Assembly: GCA_949282265.1 (NCBI GenBank)
Contig: CASDOZ010000001.1
Span: 248,001 to 312,000 of the forward strand
Length of the DNA: 64,000 bases
From: an uncultured Bacteroidales bacterium
GTDB taxonomy: Bacteria > Bacteroidota > Bacteroidia > Bacteroidales > Paludibacteraceae
Direction: 5' to 3'
This document shows positions 8,032 to 17,340 of the stretch, piece after piece (positions within the stretch are counted from its first letter, which is position 1; each line of letters begins with the position of its first letter). A model generated the notes under the pieces. That model made no database searches, was not told where the DNA came from, and saw only the letters and a list, made by a program, of their open reading frames with translations. A program made the translations under genes and the position numbers.

Positions 8032-9681
8032 CTACATGGTCATCAGCACGAACATTTGCGCCAGCATGACGCGCAGGAACATGGTGAGCGGATATACGGT
8101 TGCGTAGGCAGTGGATTGCGCTTGTACAGGCGCTATGCCGTTGGCAAATTCCAATGCAGGCGGATCTGTCATGGCGCCTGCAACACAGCCACATATTTTC
8201 AAATAGTTTATTTTCATGAAGCGGGCTATCATAGCGGCCAGCATGACAGGGATAAAGGTTATGGCTGCACCATAGCCAAGCCAGATCCAGCCTCCATTCA
8301 CCAAGGTGTCCCAGAAAGTACGTCCGGCAATTAGTCCGACGCTTGCCAGGAACATGATAATGCCCATTTCGCGCAACATCAGGTTTGCGCCCGGTGTCAT
8401 GTAGAAATTCAGTTTTCCGATGCGTCCCTTGTTGCCTAACAGGATAGCCACAATAAGCGGGCCGCCTGCAAGTCCCAGTTTGGCCGGTGCCGGCAGGCCG
8501 GGAATGAAAATGGGAATACTTCCAAGGATAATGCCGATAAATATCCCCATGAAAATGGGTACTATATTCGGTACGGCCAGTTCCTTTACGGAATCACCCA
8601 ACTCGTTTTTTACATCGTTCAGGATTTCCCGTTTTCCTACCACTTTCAGCGTGTCGCCCAATTCGATGGTTGTTTTCAAAGTCGGCAGGATTTCCATGCC
8701 GGAACGGTAAATGCGCGTGATGTTGGCCGGATAACGGCGGTAAATGCCTACTTGTTCAATGGTCTTGCCGGCCAGTTTGCGGTTGGTCAGCAAAATGTTG
8801 TGGATGCCGAGCATTCCCTCTATCTCTTTGCGGCCGCCTATGGTGACCGGACCTATCTTGATTTGCAGGTTGCGGATGCAGTTGCGTGCCGAAACCCCGT
8901 AAAGCACATCGCCTTCCCGCAAGACTTCGTTTTCTTCGGCGAAAATATAATGCCCGTCCCTGTAAATCCGTGATACGGCAAGTTCCGAATCGACCGCTTC
9001 GCGGATGTAACTTATCTTCTGCCCGATGATATTGGGGTTGGTAATGGTGATCTCGACACTTTCTAATTTGGTGTTTTGTCCGCCCAGGCTTTTGGAATAG
9101 TTTTTTTCTTCTTCGTCAATCTTGATGCGGAAAAGCCAGCGTACAAGCAACATGGCCAGGATTAGCCCGACGACACCGAAAGGATAGGCTATTGCATAGC
9201 CGGTAGCGGCAGCATCCGCACTGATGCCCATGTCGGTCAATACTTGTTGTGCCGCACCTAATCCGGGTGTGTTGGTTACGGCTCCGCACATGATGCCTGT
9301 AACTGTTTCGGATGGCAATCCCGTCAGCGCATATATCAGGAACGCAATGCCGAACCCGGCAAGGACAATGCCTACCGCCAGCAGGTTCAGTGTCAGCCCG
9401 TCTTTTTTGAACGAAGTGAAAAAGCGCGGTCCCATGTCTACGCCGATGCTGTAAACGAACAAGATAAGGCCGAAATCGCGCACGAAGACCAGAATGTCAT
9501 GGTCGAAAACGGCTCCACAATGTCCGATGATAATCCCAGTGAACAGTACGCCGGCCACTCCTAACTTGATATGCAAAAAGCGGATTTTCCCGATTAATAC
9601 GCCTAAAAACGATGCCAGGCATAAATACAACAAAGTAGAAACGATTCCGGGTTGTGCAAATATCTCAGAAAGAAAATCCAT
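8032..9681 (-). CDS. AspT/YidE-type transporter with RCK_C domains
   Basis: 549 residues. Two blocks of membrane segments (about 10-190 and 370-545) flank a cytoplasmic region (about 200-365) holding two TrkA-C (RCK_C) domains, one in the stretch from VEITITNPNIIGQ to GDVLYGV and one from NILLTNRKLAGKTIEQV to GDTLKVVG. This is the layout of the aspartate:alanine antiporter family (AspT, YidE, YbjL). The membrane repeats contain AVTNTPGLGAAQQVL and AGAMTDPPALEFAN, which are equivalent positions in the two halves. The transported substrate is not known. It is the first gene of a three-gene unit. Confidence 0.88.
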   Translation of the reverse strand: MDFLSEIFAQPGIVSTLLYLCLASFLGVLIGKIRFLHIKLGVAGVLFTGIIIGHCGAVFDHDILVFVRDFGLILFVYSIGVDMGPRFFTSFKKDGLTLNLLAVGIVLAGFGIAFLIYALTGLPSETVTGIMCGAVTNTPGLGAAQQVLTDMGISADAAATGYAIAYPFGVVGLILAMLLVRWLFRIKIDEEEKNYSKSLGGQNTKLESVEITITNPNIIGQKISYIREAVDSELAVSRIYRDGHYIFAEENEVLREGDVLYGVSARNCIRNLQIKIGPVTIGGRKEIEGMLGIHNILLTNRKLAGKTIEQVGIYRRYPANITRIYRSGMEILPTLKTTIELGDTLKVVGKREILNDVKNELGDSVKELAVPNIVPIFMGIFIGIILGSIPIFIPGLPAPAKLGLAGGPLIVAILLGNKGRIGKLNFYMTPGANLMLREMGIIMFLASVGLIAGRTFWDTLVNGGWIWLGYGAAITFIPVMLAAMIARFMKINYLKICGCVAGAMTDPPALEFANGIAPVQAQSTAYATVYPLTMFLRVMLAQMFVLMTM

Positions 9682-9741
9682 TGTGTATAAGATGTTTATG
9701 TGTGATAAACGTTATAAAAGCTGTGGTTAGGAAACCGGCTG

Positions 9742-9772
9742 CAAATGTACAAAAACCAAATGAACCGGCAAA
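9742..9772 (-). promoter_or_regulatory. Promoter of the AspT-MATE-kinase unit
   Basis: On the minus strand: TTTG (9769-9772), 19 bases, TACATTTG (9742-9749). Fits the Bacteroidota consensus. About 60 bases separate it from the ATG at 9681. Confidence 0.75.
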
Positions 9773-9810
9773 CATTTTTCGGGGTGTGATTCCAGGCGGA
9801 ACAATGAAAA

Positions 9811-9841
9811 AAGCCGCATGACTTTCTGGTCCATGCGGCTT
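9811..9841 (-). terminator. Intrinsic terminator after fba
   Basis: AAGCCGCATG (9811-9820) pairs perfectly with CATGCGGCTT (9832-9841) around an 11-base loop. On the minus strand it is followed by a T-run, 26 bases after the aldolase stop. Confidence 0.9.
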
Positions 9842-9867
9842 GACATATTTATGATAGAAATGGTTGC

Positions 9868-10866
9868 TTATAAAGCTTTTCCATCGCTACCGAGCACATT
9901 GATTATCTTGTGCTTGTAGAGTTTTTCCATGTTGTCGCGAGCCGGGCCCAGATATTTGCGTGGGTCGAATTCGGCAGGCTTTTCAGCGAACACTTTGCGG
10001 ATGGCTGCGGTCATGGCCAGACGGCTGTCGGAGTCAATGTTGATTTTGCAAACAGCCGATTTGGCAGCTTTACGCAACTGTTCTTCCGGAATACCGATGG
10101 CATCGGGCAATTTGCCGCCGTATTTGTTGATGGTTTCCACTTCTTCTTCTGGAACAGATGAAGAGCCATGCAACACGATGGGGAAGCCCGGCAGTTTTTC
10201 CATAACGGCATCCAAAACATCAAATGCCAAGGGAGGAGGCACTAATTTGCCTTCGGCGTTGCGTGTGCACTGTTCCGGCGTGAATTTGTATGCGCCGTGG
10301 CTTGTCCCGATGGAAATGGCCAATGAATCGCAACCGGTTCTGGAAGTGAAATCGATTACTTCTTCGGGCTTGGTGTAGGTGTGGTGATCGGAGGAAACTT
10401 CATCTTCCACGCCGGCCAGCACGCCCAATTCGCCTTCTACGGTTACGTCGAATTGATGTGCATAGTCCACAACTTTCTTTGTCAGAGCGACGTTTTCGTC
10501 GTATGGCAGGTGCGAACCGTCAATCATGACGGACGAGAAGCCCATGTCAATACAGCTTTTGCATGTTTCAAACGTGTCGCCGTGGTCCAAGTGCAAAACG
10601 ATTTGGGGGTGTTCCCAGCCCAATTCCTTGGCGTATGCCACAGCACCTTCAGCCATATAGCGCAGCAAGGTCTGGTTAGCGTATGCGCGTGCGCCTTTGG
10701 ATACTTGGAGGATTACAGGCGATTTGGTGTCGGCCGCAGCCTTGATGATGGCTTGCAATTGCTCCATGTTGTTGAAGTTGAAAGCGGGAATAGCGTAGCC
10801 GCCTTCAATGGCTTTCTTGAACATCTCACGTGTGTTCACCAAGCCTAAGTCTTTGTAGTTAATCAT
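9868..10866 (-). CDS. fba: Class II fructose-1,6-bisphosphate aldolase
   Basis: 332 residues from the chosen ATG (MINYKDLGLVNTREMFKKA). An in-frame ATG nine codons upstream would add a tail (MFHINKLYI) atypical of the family. Zinc-dependent aldolase of glycolysis and gluconeogenesis. Metal and substrate residues are in VLHLDHGDTFETCKSCIDMGFSSVM, VEGELGVLAGVEDE, SIGTSHGAYKF and FPIVLHGSSSVP. It is monocistronic with a strong terminator. Although next to the fructan locus, it is divergent from it and probably constitutive. Its product would be needed for the fructose released there. Confidence 0.95.
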   Translation of the reverse strand: MINYKDLGLVNTREMFKKAIEGGYAIPAFNFNNMEQLQAIIKAAADTKSPVILQVSKGARAYANQTLLRYMAEGAVAYAKELGWEHPQIVLHLDHGDTFETCKSCIDMGFSSVMIDGSHLPYDENVALTKKVVDYAHQFDVTVEGELGVLAGVEDEVSSDHHTYTKPEEVIDFTSRTGCDSLAISIGTSHGAYKFTPEQCTRNAEGKLVPPPLAFDVLDAVMEKLPGFPIVLHGSSSVPEEEVETINKYGGKLPDAIGIPEEQLRKAAKSAVCKINIDSDSRLAMTAAIRKVFAEKPAEFDPRKYLGPARDNMEKLYKHKIINVLGSDGKAL

Positions 10867-11238
10867 AATGTATAATTTGTTTATATGAAACATCCGACGG
10901 CAAAATTAATACATTTGCATTAAATGGGAAAACTAAAATAAAGAAGTTGCGTTTTTATTTTCTGATTTTTTATTGTCCAGCCTTTGGCTTGCTTGTCGCG
11001 CCCACAGGAAAAAACAAGTGTTTTGTATAAAACTTGGCGGCAGGTGCAGCCTGTTTTCAACGCCGGCAGGCGGTTTCTTTTGTTTTTCCGGGCAATTACC
11101 GCTAAATTTCCGTTGAATGCAACAAAATTGCAATACGATGAAACGATTTTTATATTTCTCCATCGTTCTTCCCGCCTATTTTTGCACCGTGGAAAACAAA
11201 ATTTATCTTTATTGCTAACGTTTAAAATTGGATTTGCC
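10867..11238. other. Intergenic region between fba and the fructan locus
   Basis: 372 bases between divergent genes. It contains the fructan-locus -7 element at 11177-11184. A long in-frame extension of the downstream gene upstream of 11239 encodes no recognisable signal or domain and runs through that promoter. No RNA gene was seen. Confidence 0.6.
11177..11184 (+). promoter_or_regulatory. Fructan-locus promoter, -7 box without -33
   Basis: TATTTTTG matches TAnnTTTG, 54 bases before the first gene of the locus. The TTTG expected 19-21 bases upstream is missing (the region reads TATATTTCTC). A -7 box with no -33 box is what one expects at an activator-dependent promoter. The likely activator is the hybrid regulator at the end of the locus. 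Confidence 0.55.
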
Positions 11239-12408
11239 ATGAAAAAAGTTATTATTTTCGGATTTTTTATCCTTTCAGTATGTGTTGTTAATGCCCAAAG
11301 CAAGGCGGCTTTTTTGAGTACCTTTGAATCTATCTCTGATTTAAGGGCAAACGGCGACGATGATGAAGTTGCTGCTGCTAACTGGTTCATAGATGAATTT
11401 GGTGGGGATTTCCTTTCTACCAAAGATGTTGAAACGACGGATTTGAGTCAATATAATGTAATTTGGTTGGCGATTGAGCGTCCGTGGGGATTTACAAACT
11501 TTCCCATAGAGCTTGGTGGAAATGTCCAGAACGCCATAACTGAATTTTATAAAAATGGAGGGAATTTGTTGCTTACTAATTATGCCGTTAAATATTTGGC
11601 TGACATGGGACGTTGTAACAATAGTTTCAGTGAATTGTGGGAAGATGGGAGTAATGTCCCGGATGATAATTTAGTTGCATGGGGGCCGATTTCCACTTTC
11701 GGAAGGTTTTTTGCCAACCACCCTACAAAACAGGTAATTGACCGTTCAAATGACAGATTGTTTGACGGGCTTATTTCGGAAGTCCGGGTTACAACAGAAA
11801 CTTGGGATTTGAGTGAAACCACGTATCTGATTTATCCTTTAATTGGTGCGGGGCAAAAGGAAGTACACAGGGTGACTTGGACGATGGATTGTGATTTGAA
11901 TGCTGGGATTGATGGTGGTATAGACAATCCTGATTTTCTAACTTTATTTGAGGAAGCATATAATGTGGAGGCTGTTGCAGCTTATGAATATGCGCTTGGA
12001 TATCACAGAATGTCTATTGCACGCTGGTGGCCGCAAGGAGAATTCCAAGGCAAGGCAATTACAATCATGGATACGGGTTATGAATGGAATCAAAATTCTG
12101 GTGAAAACATGTATCAGTCAAATATTGAATGGCTCACTATAAATGCTTTGACCGAATTGGGTGGATTACCAAATGGGTTGGATAACACCATATCAGCAAA
12201 ACCTGCTTTTGTAATTGAAAAAGATCGGATTGTTATCACTGATGATCGAATACAGGCGGCTGAAATATTCAATTTGAATGGACAAATGCTGAATTGCTTG
12301 AATAATGTAGGGACTGTGATTGATATTACTGGTTTGAATCAAGGCTTGTATTTGATTCGTTTGACCACAAAGGACGGAGAAAAGGCTACCGCGAAATTCA
12401 TTAAGTAG
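11239..12408 (+). CDS. DUF4960-like fructan-locus surface protein with T9SS tail
   Basis: 389 residues from ATG 11239. Signal peptide MKKVIIFGFFILSVCVVNA, with Gln as the first mature residue and no lipobox. The body (DDDEVAAANWFIDEFGGDFLS, YNVIWLAIERPWGF, YKNGGNLLLTNYAVKYLADMG) resembles the DUF4960 family found beside SusC/D in fructan loci, where a member acts as a surface glycan-binding protein. The last ~75 residues (IQAAEIFNLNGQML to GLYLIRLTTKDGEKATAKFIK) are a type A T9SS C-terminal sorting domain, so it should be exported by T9SS. It is the first gene of the fructan locus, 48 bases before susC. The family call is by sequence impression; the sorting domain is clear. Confidence 0.75.
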   Translation: MKKVIIFGFFILSVCVVNAQSKAAFLSTFESISDLRANGDDDEVAAANWFIDEFGGDFLSTKDVETTDLSQYNVIWLAIERPWGFTNFPIELGGNVQNAITEFYKNGGNLLLTNYAVKYLADMGRCNNSFSELWEDGSNVPDDNLVAWGPISTFGRFFANHPTKQVIDRSNDRLFDGLISEVRVTTETWDLSETTYLIYPLIGAGQKEVHRVTWTMDCDLNAGIDGGIDNPDFLTLFEEAYNVEAVAAYEYALGYHRMSIARWWPQGEFQGKAITIMDTGYEWNQNSGENMYQSNIEWLTINALTELGGLPNGLDNTISAKPAFVIEKDRIVITDDRIQAAEIFNLNGQMLNCLNNVGTVIDITGLNQGLYLIRLTTKDGEKATAKFIK

Positions 12409-12456
12409 TAAATAACGAAAAATTATTTTTATTGTAACTTCTACTTATCTAATACC

Positions 12457-15400
12457 ATGGTTATGGAAAAGAAGTTTTTGTTTCTGCTTTTATTTTTTGT
12501 TCATGCAATGCTCTCCTTTTCAGCAGCCATCAAAGGAATTGTCGTGGATGTAAATGGAGATCCCTTAATAGGGGTTACTATTGCAGTACCTGATACGGAT
12601 CAAGGTACAATTACGGATGTGGATGGACATTATATGTTGAATATAGATGAAAAGGAAAGATATTTGTCTTTTTCTTATATCGGATATCAAACACAGAAAA
12701 TCGAGATACAGGGAAGAGAGGTTATCAATGTCGTATTGCGTGAAGCGACAGAAGTGTTGGAAGATGTGGTTGTTGTAGGATATGGACATCAGAAAAAAGC
12801 CTCTATAACCGGATCTATATCCACAGTTCCTGTTAAAAATATATTATCAGTTCCTGTTGTAACATTGTCAAATGCAATTGGAGGTTTGTTGCAAGGTGTT
12901 GTAACCCAACAAAGTTCGGGGGAACCGGGTTCCAATGCCAGCATACTTATTCGTGGGCAAGGGACTTGGAGTGATTCACAGCCTTTGGTTCTGGTTGATG
13001 GCATAGAGCGGGATATAAATCTTGTAAATCCGCACGATGTGGAGTCTTTGTCTGTATTAAAAGATGCTTCGGCTACTGCTATTTATGGTGTTCGTGGCGC
13101 CAACGGTGTCATTTTGATTAACACGAAGAAAGGAAAAGCTGGCAAGCCACAAGTTACATTTAGGACTGAAGTGGCTGAGTTGATAGGTACTAGGTTTCCT
13201 GATTACATAGAAGGTTGGGAATTTGCATCATTAATGAATGAGGCTTCGTATAACTCAGGAAATCCAAATCCTTGGACAGAAGAAGAAATTCAGAAATTTA
13301 AGGATGGCTCTGAACCGTATTTTTATCCCAATGTCAATTGGACGGATGCAGTATATCGGAAAACGGCGAACCAAACAATTAATACATTGAGTATAAGCGG
13401 AGGTAGCGAGGTTGTTCGGTATTATCTTAGCGCACGACATACCAGTGAAAGCGGGCTTTACCAACGTGATAAAAGTTTGGATTACAACACAAATACAAGA
13501 TTAAACCATTTCAATTTATTGTCGAATATAGATGTTAATGTGTATAAGGATTTGGTTGTTACGTTGGGACTAAGTTCTTCTATTCAGAATCGCGTATATC
13601 CCGGTACGGACGCAACGACAATCCACAATCAAACTAAATATACATCACCGATTGATATGCCGTTGCGTAATCCAGATGGTTCTGTAAGTGCAACGGCTAC
13701 TGTAGATAATCCATGGGGTATGGCAACCCAAAGTGGTTATAGGACCATGTATTTGAATACGTTACAAGGGACATTCAGTGCAAAATGGGATTTGTCTCGA
13801 TTAGTGACGGAAGGTTTGTCTATTTCAGGAAAATTCTCGTTTGATAACTATAATGAAGCATGGACAATTCGGAATATTGATTTTATTCGGAAACAGTATT
13901 TAGGTACGGATCCTCTTACTGGAGAAGAACAATATAAGGATGTACAAGTGCGTGAAGGACAAGGAATCATGAATTCGTCAACAGCTTCTTTGGCAAATCG
14001 TTCCATTTATATGGATGCAGGCCTTAATTATAATAGGACTTTTGGACGGCATACGGTGAGCGGACTTTTGATTTTTAATCGAAGGGAATTTGTCAATATG
14101 TTGGCAACGAGCGAATTGGATAACATTCCAAACCGTTGGCAAGGTTTGGCCGGACGTTTTACGTATAATTTTGATAATCGTTATTTTACTGAATTTAATT
14201 TTGGGTATAACGGTTCTGAAAACTTCCCCAAAGGAAGCCGGTATGGCTTTTTCCCATCTGTTTCTGTGGGCTGGCTTGTTTCCAATGAACCTTTTTGGCA
14301 TGTTGATGTCATAAGTAATTTAAAGTTGAGGGGTTCTTATGGACAAGTAGGAAATGACAGGATACAAGGAACTCGTTTTGCCTATTTGACAACTATTAAT
14401 AAAGTTGCAAATGGTTATCCATGGGGTAGTGCTGCAACGTGGGATAGTGGATTGCAGGAATATAAGATCGGGACAGAAAACGTAACCTGGGAAACGGCTA
14501 ATAAGGCTAACATTGGTTTGGATTTGGGATTGTTTAACGATTTGGTAGCATTGTCTGTTGACGTTTTTCATGAAATGCGGGATAATATATTCCTTCAGCG
14601 ACAGAGTGTTCCTCTGTTCAGCGGTTATTTGTCAGAATCTATCCCATGGGCCAATTTAGGAAAAGTTGAAAACAAAGGTATTGATGCCAAGTTGGAAATT
14701 AAACGTACAACAGCATCTGGTTTATATTATTCGTTCCATGGAACTTTTTCGTTTGCGCGTAATAAGATTTTGGAAAATGACATGCCTCCACAAAAGTATG
14801 ATTATTTGAATGAGTGTGGACATCGTATGGGACAAGTATGGGGTCTTGAGGCTCTTGGGTTGTTCCAGAGCGAGGAAGAAATTGCGGAAAGTCCGGTACA
14901 AACATTCCAAAGCGTGGTGAAACCGGGTGACATTAAATATAAAGACCAGAATAACGATGGAAAAATAGATGACGATGACCGCGTGGCTATTGGTTATGGA
15001 AACATTCCTGAGATTATGTATGGTTTTGGTGGTTCTGTCGGTTATAAGGGATGGGATCTGACAATTCTGTTCAATGGTGCTGCAAATCGTTCTGTCTTTT
15101 TGGATGGTGCCGGCATGATGCCTTATGCATTGGAATATCCTGCTTATAATGTTTTCAGAGAATATTATGACAACCGTTACATCCCTTACCCAGATGCGGA
15201 TAATAGCAATGCGAAATATCCGGCTGTTATAGCAGGTAAAAATTCAAATAATTACAGGACTTCTACACTTTATATGCGTGATGCGGGTTATTTGCGTTTG
15301 CAAAATGTGGAAATTGGATATTCATTTCCGCAAAAATGGATGGAAAGAATCAAAATACGGAATATCCGTTTGTTTGTCAATGGCAGCAATTTGTGTGTGT

Positions 15401-15495
15401 TCGATAAAATCAAAATTATGGATCCGGAAATGGGACAAACCGGGACTTACCCAAAACAAATAACTTTAAACTGTGGTGCCCAAATAGATTTTTAA
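12457..15495 (+). CDS. SusC-family TonB-dependent fructan transporter
   Basis: 1012 residues, the normal size for SusC. ATG 12463, two codons in, is an equally good start. After a signal peptide, residues about 25-105 form the carboxypeptidase-D-like domain (IKGIVVDVNGDPLIGVTIAVP to LREATEVLEDVVVVGYG). The plug domain follows (NAIGGLLQGVV, ASILIRGQGTWSDSQPLVLVDGIERDI, SVLKDASATAIYGVRGANGVILI), then a ~22-strand barrel ending LNCGAQIDF. It forms the outer-membrane channel, with the SusD gene 18 bases downstream as its lid, and imports oligosaccharides using TonB energy. The GH32 neighbours make fructan the likely substrate (levan versus inulin not resolved). Confidence 0.93.
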   Translation: MVMEKKFLFLLLFFVHAMLSFSAAIKGIVVDVNGDPLIGVTIAVPDTDQGTITDVDGHYMLNIDEKERYLSFSYIGYQTQKIEIQGREVINVVLREATEVLEDVVVVGYGHQKKASITGSISTVPVKNILSVPVVTLSNAIGGLLQGVVTQQSSGEPGSNASILIRGQGTWSDSQPLVLVDGIERDINLVNPHDVESLSVLKDASATAIYGVRGANGVILINTKKGKAGKPQVTFRTEVAELIGTRFPDYIEGWEFASLMNEASYNSGNPNPWTEEEIQKFKDGSEPYFYPNVNWTDAVYRKTANQTINTLSISGGSEVVRYYLSARHTSESGLYQRDKSLDYNTNTRLNHFNLLSNIDVNVYKDLVVTLGLSSSIQNRVYPGTDATTIHNQTKYTSPIDMPLRNPDGSVSATATVDNPWGMATQSGYRTMYLNTLQGTFSAKWDLSRLVTEGLSISGKFSFDNYNEAWTIRNIDFIRKQYLGTDPLTGEEQYKDVQVREGQGIMNSSTASLANRSIYMDAGLNYNRTFGRHTVSGLLIFNRREFVNMLATSELDNIPNRWQGLAGRFTYNFDNRYFTEFNFGYNGSENFPKGSRYGFFPSVSVGWLVSNEPFWHVDVISNLKLRGSYGQVGNDRIQGTRFAYLTTINKVANGYPWGSAATWDSGLQEYKIGTENVTWETANKANIGLDLGLFNDLVALSVDVFHEMRDNIFLQRQSVPLFSGYLSESIPWANLGKVENKGIDAKLEIKRTTASGLYYSFHGTFSFARNKILENDMPPQKYDYLNECGHRMGQVWGLEALGLFQSEEEIAESPVQTFQSVVKPGDIKYKDQNNDGKIDDDDRVAIGYGNIPEIMYGFGGSVGYKGWDLTILFNGAANRSVFLDGAGMMPYALEYPAYNVFREYYDNRYIPYPDADNSNAKYPAVIAGKNSNNYRTSTLYMRDAGYLRLQNVEIGYSFPQKWMERIKIRNIRLFVNGSNLCVFDKIKIMDPEMGQTGTYPKQITLNCGAQIDF

Positions 15496-15513
15496 TCTTT
15501 AAAGGATAGCATT

Positions 15514-17331
15514 ATGAGACTCAAAATATTTAAAAGTGTTTTTCCTATCTTGTGCGTGCTTGCACTGTTTTCGTGTGAAGATTGGTTGGACAAACAGCCG
15601 ACAGGAGACATGACCTTGGATGATGTGTTTGCTGATCGTATATATACACAACGGTTTTTGTCCAATATATATTCAAGATTGCCGGTGGAATCGGATTTTG
15701 CCGATATCTATCAAGGTATCTGGTTTTGTGGTAATCCGTTTGTAGGAGGTTGCGATGAAATGGAAATAGCTTTTGGAGGGGCATATTCTCATGAGATAAA
15801 TCAAGGAAGTTGGAATTCAACGAATGTACTTCCTATTTGGACAGAATCATATAATGCCATTCGTGAATGCAATATTTTTTTGGAACGTGTAAATGATGTT
15901 CCTACGACGCAGGAAGAAAAGAATGAATGGTCGGGAGAGGCTTATTTTTTAAGGGCTTTTTATCATTTCATGTTGATGCGTACGCATGGGCCGATAATCA
16001 TTTTAGATCATACGGTGAAAACGGATGCCGATTTTAAAACTTATAAACGTTCTCCTATACAGAAGGTAGCTTCGTTTATAGCAACTGATTGCGATAGGGC
16101 GGCTGGATTGCTTGAACCGAAAAAAGGTGCAACGAAATATGGTAGGGCAACTTCAATAGCTGCTCTTGCATTGAAATCACGTGTATTATTATATGCAGCC
16201 AGTCCTTTATACAATGGTAATAGTGATTATGCCGGTTTTAAAAATCCAGATGGTGAACAACTCATACCATCTGGGGAGCCAGATTTGTCTTTATGGCAAA
16301 AAGCTGCTGATGCAGCATTGTTTTGTATGGAGGAAGCCAAGAAAAATGGGTATGGATTGTATTATTCTTCAACGGGTGACCCTTATGATAATTATGCTGA
16401 TGTTTGGCAAGTTCATTATAATGAAGAATGGATATTTTGGCGTCAATGTGGAGATTTTCGTCATCCTGACCAATGTGCCGATCCAATAAGTTTTAGAAAT
16501 TCAGCATCTATTATTAATCCGACACAAGAAATAGTAGATGCATACGAAATGGCAGATGGTTCTACACCGATTATAGGTTATCAGTTGGATGGTGATGTTT
16601 ATAAACCGGTTATTAATCCCGAATCGGGTTATTCTGAGGATCATTTTGTAACAGAACCGCATCCTCAAGGTTATCATCCTGCCGGTGTCTGGAGTATGTA
16701 TGCTAATCGTGAACCTCGTTTCTATGCAAGTATTAACTTCTGTTTGCAAGAATGGAAAGAGTCAACGTTGCAATTTTATTATTCGGGTAAAGATGGGAAA
16801 TCTCGTGCAGGTTCAGACTATTGCAAAACGGGATATTTGATGCGGAAATTGGTTGATGCAAGTTATCGGAGTTCGCCACCAGTTCAAGTAAGGAATCATC
16901 ATTGGGTATATTTTCGAGTAGGGGAATTGTATTTGAATTATGCAGAGGCTTTGAATGAAGCACAAGGGCCGGTAGCCGATGTATATACATATGTAAATGA
17001 AATTAGGAAACGTGCTGGTTTGCCGGATTTGCCAGATGGATTAAGTAAGGAGGAAATGCGTGCCAAAATACATCATGAACGTAGGATAGAATTGGCTTTT
17101 GAAACACATCGTTTCTTTGATGTCCGGCGTTGGAAAGAAGCAGAAAATACGGAAAACAGGCAAATACATAGCATGAATATCTATGCTGGTGCAAATGCGA
17201 CAGACCCTGCTTATTATGAACGGAAAAAAGTAGAAGACAGAGTGTTTGAGCGTAAGCATTATTTGTTCCCTATTCCGCAGGATGAGATAAATATGAATAT
17301 AGATAATTTGGTACAAAATCCAGATTGGTAA
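15514..17331 (+). CDS. SusD-family fructan-binding lipoprotein
   Basis: 605 residues. Lipoprotein signal with the conserved Cys at residue 21 (VLALFSC), followed directly by acidic residues (EDW), consistent with surface exposure. The N-terminal SusD-like part contains LDKQPTGDMTLDDVF and YNAIRECNIFLERV. The TPR-like helices include GEAYFLRAFYHFMLMRTHGP. The C-terminal part has YLNYAEALNEAQ and IHHERRIELAFETHRFFDVRRWK, the hallmark of the family's RagB/SusD domain. It caps the SusC barrel and binds the glycan. Confidence 0.93.
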   Translation: MRLKIFKSVFPILCVLALFSCEDWLDKQPTGDMTLDDVFADRIYTQRFLSNIYSRLPVESDFADIYQGIWFCGNPFVGGCDEMEIAFGGAYSHEINQGSWNSTNVLPIWTESYNAIRECNIFLERVNDVPTTQEEKNEWSGEAYFLRAFYHFMLMRTHGPIIILDHTVKTDADFKTYKRSPIQKVASFIATDCDRAAGLLEPKKGATKYGRATSIAALALKSRVLLYAASPLYNGNSDYAGFKNPDGEQLIPSGEPDLSLWQKAADAALFCMEEAKKNGYGLYYSSTGDPYDNYADVWQVHYNEEWIFWRQCGDFRHPDQCADPISFRNSASIINPTQEIVDAYEMADGSTPIIGYQLDGDVYKPVINPESGYSEDHFVTEPHPQGYHPAGVWSMYANREPRFYASINFCLQEWKESTLQFYYSGKDGKSRAGSDYCKTGYLMRKLVDASYRSSPPVQVRNHHWVYFRVGELYLNYAEALNEAQGPVADVYTYVNEIRKRAGLPDLPDGLSKEEMRAKIHHERRIELAFETHRFFDVRRWKEAENTENRQIHSMNIYAGANATDPAYYERKKVEDRVFERKHYLFPIPQDEINMNIDNLVQNPDW

Positions 17332-17340
17332 AATGATTTT

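Noticed and set aside
10984-11238. 85-codon upstream extension of the DUF4960-like gene
   Set aside because: It would hide the clear signal peptide at 11239 and overlap the -7 box.
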